From Zizania palustris (taxonomy: Eukaryota; Streptophyta; Magnoliopsida; Poales; Poaceae): 64,000 bases of DNA. Below, piece by piece: positions 47,396-57,304 of the stretch (position 1 is the stretch's first letter; each line of letters opens with the position of its first letter). The stretch covers positions 13,640,162-13,704,161 of the forward strand of contig JAAALK010000287.1 in assembly GCA_019279435.1 (NCBI GenBank), in the 5' to 3' direction. A model generated the notes under the pieces. That model ran no database searches. It was given only the letters and a program-made list of their open reading frames with translations, and was not told the origin of the DNA. A program made the translations under genes and the position numbers.

Positions 47396-48541
47396 GATCT
47401 ACAAAAGATTAAATGCGAGGATAAGCACTATGCAATGTTTATCTTCTATCCAATAAAAGATGTTCCCCTATCTAAACCAGTCACTTTCCCTCTTATGACT
47501 AATAGTGGCGCAAGATCCATGGTCACACTATCTCCTAGTGAGCTTTGGCACCACTGCTAAAAGCTAGTTGACATAGGTAAGCAACTCTTTGCTAATCACT
47601 TCGTATGTGACTCTTGTCGTTGGAGAAGCATCCAATGCTCAGCCCCAACTCCTATGCTCCAAGGCCAAAAACCGTTTTGGTAGCCTCGTCAAGTGAACCA
47701 ACACTATGTGTGCAGAAGTCCGACTTCCGCCCCAACTGGTCGAGATAAAAGATAGCACCCTGCTTTGGCACACCCACTATCAATGAGCACGAACCCTGGT
47801 GGGTGCATCGATTAGGAAGAGCATCAACACTTAATTTTCTGAGGGAAAACTACTCTAGCATCATAACGTCCCTAGCGCACATGAAACATGTAAGAATAGA
47901 ATCACACACAATCATATTAACTATAATATAGTATGACCTTCTTCACATGGTGATCTATATCTCCATGGCTCTCATATCGAGTGCATGTTCCCGGCCTCCA
48001 TGAAGAGTACTAGTACATCTCGCATAAGCTATACTAATTACATAGGCCGAAGCACCGTGGGAATGACATGCAAGCCATAATGAATTTTACATCAGCCTTG
48101 GGCTGCAAATAACCATGACACACAGGCCATATTTAATTTACATTCATTGCATGCATCTCATACATCACATTTAACCAAGCCATGCCAGTCACGACATTCT
48201 CTGCAAAATAAAGTTAGGCAAGTAATCTACAAATGACTGGATTCTAGATCTGAAAAACATGGTTCAGCAAGCTCGGTTTTTCAAATTCATGTGGGTCAGA
48301 ACTTCCGATCTGGCATCAGAACTTCCGATCTTTCAGAACTTCCAATTAATATCGGAATCCCGCATCGCAACAATTGCCTTCTTTATCGAATCATTATTCG
48401 ACATCGGAACATCCGATCAATATCAGAACTTCTGATCCGCCATCGGAACTTCCGATCTGCCGTGGACAGAAACATATCTAATCTGTTTTCCACCATGTAT
48501 CTCCATATATGAGGGATCCAGATCGAACACTACGCACGTAG
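47396..48541 (-). other. Leader between primer-binding site and gag
   Basis: Non-coding. It carries a cluster of about seven GGAACTTCCGA-type palindromes at 48296-48465, close to the primer-binding site, like those within the LTR. Confidence 0.55.
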
Positions 48542-48553
48542 GCTTTGATACCA
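48542..48553 (-). other. Primer-binding site
   Basis: On the minus strand TGGTATCAAAGC, one base from the initiator tRNA-Met complement, one base after the LTR end. It fixes the element's minus orientation. Confidence 0.85.
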
Positions 48554-48554
48554 T

Positions 48555-48839
48555 TGTTTGGGAATAGTGGAGCTACGCTAGCCGGCAAATTCAAAATTTC
48601 CGCCCTATGGCCCTAGGCTCATGCACGTGTGAGATCATAGATTGGTACCTTCTATCACAAGACGCGCTAGGTGCAGTGGAAGAAAATGTTGCAGCAGTGC
48701 ATCAAGCCTCTCCTCACTTCGTCCTTGCCATCCTTCGTCGATCCAATCGATGAAGATGATGTAGTCGTTCACATGTAGATGTTTACGAGCGTCGCTATTC
48801 GAGCAATGCATCCACGGAGTCCACACGTACAGGGATGGA
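48555..48839 (-). mobile_element. 5' LTR of the deleted element, first part
   Basis: Plus-sense start TGTTTGGGAATAGTGGAGC. It follows 46385 onward until 48839, where the Tekay-like solo LTR is inserted with the ATGGA duplication. Confidence 0.85.
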
Positions 48840-51800
48840 TGTAACACCCCAAATTTACAAAACAATAAAGATATCATTAAATTCAATTTCTTGGAATTTA
48901 TATTTCTGAAAATACTTTTAATACCCTTTTATACCCTTTTGAACTACAACATAGATTAGGTGGCCAAACTAGGAGGTGAAACCTTTTGTATATGATCCTA
49001 AGACCAAAGTATATTTTTGAGAATTTTTATAAATTTTTACCAACCTTGGAAGTAGCCCTAAGATTTTAATCTATTTTCTGGAATTATTTTTATTCAGAAA
49101 TGCTTTGAAACAGTAATGGGCTCCCCTCCCTCCTTTCTCTCTCTCCCGGCCGGCCCAGCCCACTCCCTCCAGCGCGCTCGAACTGACAACCGGGCCCCGC
49201 CTATCAGCGACCCCTCCTCTCTTCACGCGCGCACCCGACGCCTCGGCCCCACCCGTCAGCTCTCTCCCTCGCGCACCCACGCCCGCTGGCCAGTGGCCCC
49301 CGCCTGTCAGCTTCGTCATCAACCTCGCGCCAACCCCCCCTAATCGCGCCGGCCGACGACCTCGCCTCGGATCCGCTCGCCGGCTCCCCCTCCCGTTAAA
49401 CCGACGCCGGCAATTAACTCCCTGAGGCCCACCGACCATTTAAACGCATAAAGGCACGCGTTTAAGCCCCCGGGAATGCAGCGCCGTGCATGGCCGAGCC
49501 CTCACCGGCGACTTAAAGCCCTCCCTCGGCTTTCCTTGCATGCGAGCCCCCTCCGACGCCCTATTTAAACCCCCGGCCTACGCCGCGTTCGACCCCCACG
49601 CCCACTCGCTTCGAGAACGAACAGAACACCTGCGATTCGCATTTTAGTGCTCCCCTTCTGCTTCGTCTCCGACCGCCATTCGCCGTCACCTCAGACCACC
49701 TCCGTCCACACCCTCCCCACCGTCGTGACCGCAAGGACGACCTCGACCTCGGCCACCCCTCCACCGACGTCGAACCCCGCCGAAACAACATCGCCGACGA
49801 GGAGCCCGAACAACTTCGTCGTCTACCCTCGCCGCCGACCACTTCCCGTCGACCCCTCGCCTCGCCTAAGGTACCATCGCGACCGCCGTAGCACCCTCTT
49901 TCCATTTTAGGCCTTAGCTTCGACCGCCATAGCTCGCCGTGGCCCCTGGCCCGCTCGCCGTCGCCAGAGAAGACGACCGGCACGGGTCGAGTACCCGTGC
50001 CGTGTCGGATTCGATCCGCGCCGTGTGATCTGGATCTAACGGTACTGATTTAATCCCTCGTGCGGTTTAATCGGCGCCGTTGGATCTGTGCGAAGGGGTA
50101 CGTTTTAATCTCGTGCGTCCGTTAGTTTTAAAACCCCGCATCGCATCTAAGTCGTCCATCGCGTACCGGTTCGATGTTTTAATCTCAGCCGTCCACGTCA
50201 ACTTACGCGCCCCGCCTCGCCTGCACGCGTTGGATCTGGATCCGACGGTCCAGATCGACCCGGTGCACGCACACAGTGCGCGGGTTCACCGTGGGCCTGG
50301 CTCACCGTGGACCCGAGGGGTTTAAAAATTGAAAATGAATTTCAGAAATACTTTTAAACTTGTAAAATTCATATCTGGCGCATTTGAACTCTAAAAATTG
50401 CCATTCCAATTTTAGAAAATTCATAATATTATTCTCTACATGTTTATGCAATAAAAACAGTAGGTTTACTTTGGACATTTCATGTTTATTCAAATAAGTA
50501 TTCAAATGCCTTTAGGATTAAAATGTAAATTCAAATGTTTAAACTTTAGAAAAATTTAGATTTATTTCCTTTCTGTCCATTTACTGAAAACCATTAAAGT
50601 AACATGAACTTTTCATTTCAAATTTATTTGAGAACTTAATATGACAATAATCACATTTAAACACCCCTTTCTAAAAAGGACAACTTTTTAATTCCTTTAA
50701 AATTTATTTATGAAGTAGACCACAGAACCTTAACAATTGAATTCATTTTATTTTTAATCAAACCAACTTTAACTTATGTGCTTATAATGTAATGTTATAT
50801 TGTTTGATTTGAATGTTGTGTTCTTTTTATTTTACTTTACTATATCAAAAAGACTACAACGCCGCTGAGGAGCCGGAGTACTTCCCCGAAGTCCCTCCCT
50901 CTCCCTTTGCTGAACAAGGCAAGTCACCAACACAATCTTTTGAGCATATTGAACCCACGTTTGATTAAACTATCGCTAAAACACATAGGTTATATATGCA
51001 TTAGTCAAATGAACCCTTACAATATATTTATTTAGGATCCCCTGACCTTGATGTGCAACCCAAGCCATGCTCTCTAGCCTAAACTCCTTGTCACCATATG
51101 ATAAATGTTATTAGCTAGTGTCCAATGTATCGACACGATCGCTATAGGATAAAAATGAGTCGTACTACATGGTTCTACTATATGATCCCCATTGTTTCTT
51201 ATCTATGGAATTCTGTCGTTGTTGGAGTTGTGGTTGTGAGTGAATGCATGGTGGGTTCCGGGTGCAAGCTAGGGCATTGGTCGGTAGCACCCGGGGCACT
51301 ATAAGGACCGGTCTGAGGGATCCGTTGCAATACACTTACGTACTAACCACAAGTCTAGTGGGTTAGTCCTAACTAAGGTATGGGTTGTTCCAAACCGAGG
51401 CCACCATTTGGAGATGGGTCAAGTTGCACCTGCGGGTGACTTGTACCAATGTGGCGCAAAAGGGGGTGCGACGTTAGCCGGGATGCGGCCCGGCGCGCCG
51501 GCGAAACCTAGAGCGGGTGGTTATCGCTTGGAACATTTCATGCCGAGGTTTTGGCACGAGTTCCCGTGGTATGGGTCATCTCGTTTGGGATGAGTGCGTG
51601 CCTTGTGGGTACAGTAGTACATCTCTGATCAGAGTCTTAAATCTTTTCGAAAAGCCGAGCTCACGGTCAAGGGCGGGTTGCGTGACATCCCCCAGTTAGA
51701 TTACTTTGGATATGTATGTGCATGATGGATTGACATGTAAGGACTGTCGTGCGAGGAGGTAAAACGTACTCCTCGAGTTAGTTGATGTTGTTGATATTCA

Positions 51801-52218
51801 TGTTTACTTTTCCGCATGATTAAAATGTGATTACACTAAATGCAATAACTGAAACTGCACTTTTCTGCAATGTTAGCCATTACCCTTCCTTGTTTATTAT
51901 CCTGCATTACTACTTGCATTTGCGGTGGCTTGTTGAGTACTTTTTGTACTCATACCCGTTGGACCCCACAGAGGATGCTTACTATGAAGACGGTCTGGAG
52001 TAGCGACCCAGTCGAGAAGAAAGATCCTGAAGGAGATGTTCGTCATGCCTCTTTCTAATTATTTTTTTTACTGTTTTTACTAAAACTTTGATGTAATAAA
52101 TATGGTCTGCGTACCATGGATGTTGTCGTATGTACGTTGTCGCATGATGAACCTCTTGTGTTATTGTTTTTCTTCTGAAATTCAATAATGTCTCGATTGG
52201 ATAAATCGGGGCGCTACA
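48840..52218. mobile_element. Tekay-like (Ty3/gypsy chromovirus) solo LTR, 3379 bp
   Basis: Starts TGTAACACCCC and ends GGGGCGCTACA, with 5-bp target duplications ATGGA at 48835-48839 and 52219-52223. Very long LTRs beginning TGTAACACC are characteristic of the Tekay/Del lineage in grasses. There is no internal region, so it is a solo LTR left by LTR-LTR recombination. A CpG-rich block (49110-50330) includes a TATTTAAA core promoter-like box near 49562; the ORFs within it are compositional. TATA and leader order suggest plus orientation. Confidence 0.9.
49562..49569 (+). promoter_or_regulatory. TATA-like box in the solo LTR
   Basis: TATTTAAA after a GC-rich stretch and before a C-rich leader is the most likely core promoter of the LTR. 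Confidence 0.45.
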
Positions 52219-52745
52219 ATGGAGTACCTCCCACGACAGCGTGCTAGCACTGCACGTGAGATATGGGGATCCCTGACCTCAACGTTTGAGATCAAGAAAG
52301 GAAAGAGAGAACTCTTGGGTGGCTAGGTCTAATCTAGGTTTATTGCTATTTCAAGACATCCTTCTCCTTCCTTTATATAGAGTTGAGAGCCCCTGGGTCG
52401 TGCTAATTCTGAAACCGTAATAGATCCAATCTGTTTGCCCACGTCGGAACTTCTGATCCTGTGTCAGAACTTCTGACAGGGTATTTTAGGTCTTCTGATA
52501 CAATACGACACGCAACAGATCCAATCTGTTATCGCCCACCTCGGAACTTCCGATCAATACAAAATTCCCCGATTCCGAGTCGGAACTTCTGTCTCGTCGG
52601 AACTTCCGATACCATATCGGAACTTCCGAAGCAACAATTGTTGTCTATATCGAGATTGGAAATTAACCAGAACTTCCAATGCTTCCTATCGGAACTTCCG
52701 ATCCATTGAATTTTTTTGGGCATAACCTTCAAACCATCCTCGATT
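52219..52745 (-). mobile_element. 5' LTR of the deleted element, second part
   Basis: Resumes with ATGGA after the solo LTR. It holds TATA-like CTTTATATAGAG near 52370 and about nine TCGGAACTTCCGA palindromes (52445-52705). The outer end is not sharply defined. Confidence 0.75.
52445..52705. repeat. Array of TCGGAACTTCCGA palindromes
   Basis: Copies and variants follow at intervals of about 18-50 bp. Three are perfect 13-mers. The array lies downstream of the TATA-like box in plus sense. Confidence 0.8.
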
Positions 52746-52989
52746 TGTTCTTGTGTTCATGATCAATGAAACTCCTAGAAAAAGAACCATTATTGTGCAG
52801 TATCTCTTATTCTTTAAGCATGTGGGGAATTGGAGAAAACCAACTCACCAAAACCTTTTGAACTAATGACATCGAATCTGTACTTTTAGATATTGCAGTA
52901 GGAATTGTGGCATTGCTAAGCATCCCACAAGGCTCTCCTTATTGAAAACAAACCTGTGTATTTAAATCAAAACAAGAGACTCTAGAGAT

Positions 52990-54285
52990 AATAGGATTAG
53001 TTAAAACACCTTACTCGAGACTATTATTTTTAGACTTTACATATAGTTTCAAATCTGAAACATATATAAACTCTATGCACAAAGTACACTCCTTGATCAT
53101 TATATTTGCCAATTACATGAAACCTCATTTGAGTAGGACATGGAAAGTCAGTTCTAGTGAGTAATTTATCATTTAAAGCACTAAGTTCACAAAGATCATC
53201 AAATTCAATGTAACCTCAAGTATGTAATGAAGACAACAATTCAAGTTCTTCATTTTCACCAGTAATATGAACTACATGTTTCAAATCACTTAATGGTTCA
53301 ACAGCAACATCTTCATTCAATAGTTGTGTCATGGATATAAGTGAAGCATCACACAACTCATCTTTATCATAAGGAATAGCATCAAAATCATATTGTGACA
53401 AAGGAATTTCAGAAATAGGTTCCACCAATGTTTGATTTAAATTAGCATGATAAGTGGATAAATGTGGTTCAAAATAAGCAGACTCACCTTGGTTCATCTC
53501 ATTATTATCTTTAGCAGCCTCAAAAACTAATGGGGTGTCTACCTACTCAAGTGATGGAATCAGCACAATAACTATCTTGTTTTCCTTATTTAGGCTTGTG
53601 CTATGCATATCCTGCACAACTTTAGTAATAGGAGGCACAAAGGATTGCTTCTTCTTTGATTTCATATCATCTTTGCATAACAAAATTAGATATTCAGAAG
53701 CTTCATCATCAAATAATTCACATTGCTCTTGCTTCCTACCATTACATAACAACTCACGCAAAATCTGACTCTCAACATTGCAAGCAAGCAAAAACAAGTG
53801 GTATAAATGATTATATGTGGTATTAGCTAACAAAACTTGTATTTCTAAATTAAGCCATTTCAAAAATCTAGTCATTGTTTTTCATGGCATTCTTTTAAAC
53901 CACTGTACCGGATGCAGATTTTAAATTCATGGTAGTACTCTCTAACAGTTCTATTAGCTTGTTTCAATTTTTCTATTTTCTCACGAAGAGCACACTTGTA
54001 ATAATAAAACACAAATCTCCTTCTCATCATTATTTTGCATTCATGCCATGTTTCAGGTCTATTGTTTGTATATGTCCACCAAAAAGAAGCAGAACCAGTA
54101 AATGTTTTGCTAGTAGCACTAATCAATTGAGCATTAGAAAAATCATATTTATTGAATTCTTTATCTACTGCTAACTCCCAATTGACATACACTTCAGAAT
54201 CGAACTTACCATCAAACAAAGGTAGGGATGATTCTACCTTTGCTAGATAATATTTCAATATATCACATCCTTCATGTTGTGGCAA
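52990..54285 (-). pseudogene. Gypsy gag and following region, broken
   Basis: From 54285 on the minus strand the protein has the Retrotrans_gag layout: a VESSLPLFDGKFD start, WELAVDKEF, FWWTY, RPETWHECKIMMRRRF, and an REYYHEF end. It continues after a frame change (MTRFLKWLNLEIQ, 53875) into an acidic region (53497-53216) and, past a stop, EFDDLCELSALNDKL. No protease, integrase or RT is present before the nested element cuts it off near 52980. Confidence 0.7.
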
Positions 54286-55232
54286 ATCTGACTAGGAAGT
54301 TGTATTTGAGCATGATCATCTTTTATCTCCTTGCTTAATCCTGTCATGATTAGTAGTGAACAAGAAACATACACAAGAATATGCATGTTCCTATCAACTA
54401 CTACGTTATGGAGGATAAAAGGAAATACACATTCAAGCTTTTTACCAAGCTCTTACAAGTTCTTACCAAGCAAGACAGGAGGTGACGACACCCGCAAACA
54501 CAAACAACTTTTGGAGAAAGGTGTATCAATTCTTTATTGCTAGCCATGTAGAGTAATAGCCGAGTATGTGGAGCTATAGGTGGGCAAAGATACTAACAAA
54601 GGAAATACTAGAATCACATTAGTCAATATAAGTTGAATAATCGTTCAAAGTCGGTACTGTGCTGGTCCTAGGCTAGAACATACTAGAGACACGAACCTAG
54701 ACACAAATGATACCACCAAACCAGCAAAGGTAGAACTAGCTTTCCTCTTTCTCCACTTTTTTTTTCACTTTTTTGGTGCAGCTTTTTTGAGCACCTTTCT
54801 GCCATTTTCTTCTCTTTTTTATAATAGCAAATGACAAAGTCATAGTATATACAAAATCTCACTTCAAGACTCCTAAACTTGTACGATACAAAACAGAACG
54901 GAAACAACTGAATCTGAAGTTAACTAGAAAAGGAGAATTAAAGATCTTGTTGTAAGATTTCCAAAAAGTATCAAAACTCTTCAATCCGAGTTTGCATGTG
55001 CGAGATATGATAGTTTTATTAGCACCTGCACAGCCTGCCCAAATCCTACTCGAATTCCAATAAACAAAACCGACTCCAATTGATTTATACCAGAAAACTA
55101 AGGGACACAAATACCCTAAACACTTAATAAACAGACCAGCAATCTAACGCGACTGATGCAACCGAAAACTCAACAAACCATAACTAAGTAGTACTAGTAA
55201 AAGGCACAAATTTATCTTGGATGAAGGGGAAA

Positions 55233-55266
<34 letters not shown>

Positions 55267-55329
55267 GCTCTTTTTTGGACCGTAGGAAAAAAATATTACG
55301 ATATAGAGATCTCTCACCGAGCAACGAAA
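54286..55329 (-). other. 5' leader of the disrupted gypsy element
   Basis: Non-coding region between the primer-binding site and gag, with a (TA)n microsatellite at about 55235-55263. Short ORFs are not supported. Confidence 0.5.
55235..55263. repeat. (TA)n microsatellite
   Basis: About 14 uninterrupted TA units. Confidence 0.95.
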
Positions 55330-55341
55330 GCTCTGATACCA
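55330..55341 (-). other. Primer-binding site of the disrupted gypsy element
   Basis: On the minus strand TGGTATCAGAGC, the exact initiator tRNA-Met complement, two bases from the LTR. Confidence 0.88.
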
Positions 55342-55343
55342 CT

Positions 55344-56262
55344 TGATGAGGGCGAGGGTGTCCCAATCTTTAGATGAAAGGATAAGATAAGTTCAATTAG
55401 AAGGAGATGACATTGACGATCTGACTACAACTGTATGAGACGTTTGTGTTGCGCCTTAGCGATCAATACACCAATTCCGAAGGTTCCCATGTCCTTGCAA
55501 CAGTACGATCAACCCAACCACGAGGGTATTTGTTCCTGCAAACAATCAAATAACAAGTAAGAACAAGATAAACAAGCAACTCAGATTAATAACATGGTGG
55601 AGTTCTGTAACGTGTATTTGACAAACTAGACGATCACATGATTACACGGCAAAGTAGCGAGGCTAAACTTTGATCTAAACAAAACTCAATCTAAAAGTGG
55701 TGGCCAGGGGGTATTTATAAGGCTTGGGACATGTGGAGATCCACCAAAGGGAGACCTAGATGAATACAATTCGGTTTGCAAGGCTTGTGAGCTTAAATGG
55801 TTCAGACTGGAAAAGGAACACACATTGTTTTGATGATTGTGATCTCCTCGGATAGAATCTGGATGTGTGGCTGGATTGGTTGGAAAGAGAACTTCTCAAG
55901 CTTTCCAAAAAGTCCAAGATCATCCAAATTAGAGCTTCCATGTAATAGTTATACATGTTTGAATCTAGTATTGTCTCAACAGTCCGAGTCCAAATTGAAA
56001 ACGTGTAGAACTTTATCTCCCTTTTTCTTGGCACAAAAGTGATGGATGACCTTGAATTGGTCCCCAATTAACTTTCATGATGTTCCATGCCCTTGATCTA
56101 TTAACAATGCGACGCTTGATCCGTGTAAGAATTTTTGTAATTGAGAGCAACAACTCATGGTGTAGCAACCTTTTCTCAAATATATAATCTATAAATCCAA
56201 TATTGAAAACATGCACCTTTGTTTTTATTATGGTTATATCCTGATCGGTGATGTGCTCATCA
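55344..56262 (-). mobile_element. 5' LTR of the disrupted gypsy element
   Basis: Plus-sense TGATGAGGG...CTCATCA, about 919 bp, with terminal inverted repeat TGATGAG/CTCATCA. Its size, ends and primer-site spacing match the 910-bp LTRs of the element at 56394-61765, so they are related subfamilies. A minus-strand reading frame (56306-55756, shifted) inside it resembles a protein tail. Confidence 0.85.
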
Positions 56263-56388
56263 AAAAACAAGTCGCCTTTCCCAAGACCAATGGCAGGAAA
56301 ACACATGGGATCTTGTGATTTTTTGTTGTGCTGTTCTTAGCATCGAGCTAAAGTCGTGCACGCTGAACATCGGGCAGTGTCGTGCTAG

Positions 56389-56393
56389 CCCAT
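56389..56393. repeat. Target-site duplication CCCAT (left)
   Basis: Matches CCCAT at 61766-61770 after the far LTR. Confidence 0.9.
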
Positions 56394-57304
56394 TGATGGG
56401 TGTTTTGGTCCCGATCTTCCGTTAGGTAAAGGATAACTTGGGTTGGTGGAGAATCTCGACGTTGGCGATCCAAGGCTCCGGTCCGGCGGATCAAAACCTT
56501 GCAATCGTTACACCACTGTCTCCGTTGGTTATCAACCACGCAGGACGCGATTGACCTCGCCACGAAGGCTAATTCCTGCAAGTGAACCCAAGAACACAAG
56601 CAAGAACAGGAAGGATACAAATCGAATGCCAAATCACAGACAAACGATGAAAGGTGAGGTTTCACAAACGCCTATGCACCAACCAATCGGTCCGGTGCAA
56701 GGGGCGGGATCTAAACACAACAATGTAGATGCAAACAAAGCAAAACCTAACCCTAAAGGCGGCTGGAGTGAATATATAGGGCGTGGACAGCCTGTGGAAG
56801 GTGAACAGACTTGGGCTGTGGGCTAGAAGACGTACAGACTTGGACTATGGGCCAACACGGCCCAGTTCTGTCATGCAGGACTGTTTTAAACACACGGGTC
56901 GACTCGAGACTCCAAAAGAGATTAAACCAACGGCAAACGATCCGTCTTCTCCTCAGCTTTCCAAAAAGTCCAAGAACGCACCAATCGGACTTCGTATGAG
57001 GAAGTTATGCCCATTTTGGTGCATGGTGGTCGATGTAGTCCGAACCAGCGAAATCTTGACTTCAAAACATCCGTGCGACTCCGTCTTCAACTCCAACTCT
57101 TCTATTCCATCTCCCATGTTCCTAAGCAACAAAATATCACTAGTATTTAGTAGCATCCCGTCCAAACAAATATTAACATAGTTGCTAAGGAAAAAATTAA
57201 CCTGACGGTTCAAGCGACGGGCACGGGCGCGTGTGATTGGTCCTTGTAATTGAATTGTAGGTGGAGGCTCCATGTGTGTATCATGTGAAATGATGTCCTC
57301 ATCA
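56394..57304 (-). mobile_element. 3' LTR of the CRM-like element
   Basis: Ends defined by comparison with the right LTR and by CCCAT. It encodes the last ~117 codons of the pol frame (57304-56953). Confidence 0.93.

Larger units (their letters stand above)
46385..52745 (-). mobile_element. Deleted retrotransposon of the GGAACTTCC family, itself interrupted
   Basis: Minus-strand element: 5' LTR at 48555-48839 plus 52219 to about 52745 (split by a solo LTR), primer-binding site at 48542-48553, leader, copia-type gag (47395-46893), then a jump straight into a partial 3' LTR (46892-46385). Protease, integrase, RT and the start of the 3' LTR are deleted. The right border is approximate. Confidence 0.7.

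Noticed and set aside
49071..50325. Long ORFs on both strands in the CpG-rich part of the solo LTR
   Set aside because: Compositional: high GC removes stops in all frames, and the proteins are low-complexity Arg/Pro/Ser.
53535..54543. Plus-strand ORFs opposite the gypsy gag
   Set aside because: Antisense shadows of the minus-strand gag frame.
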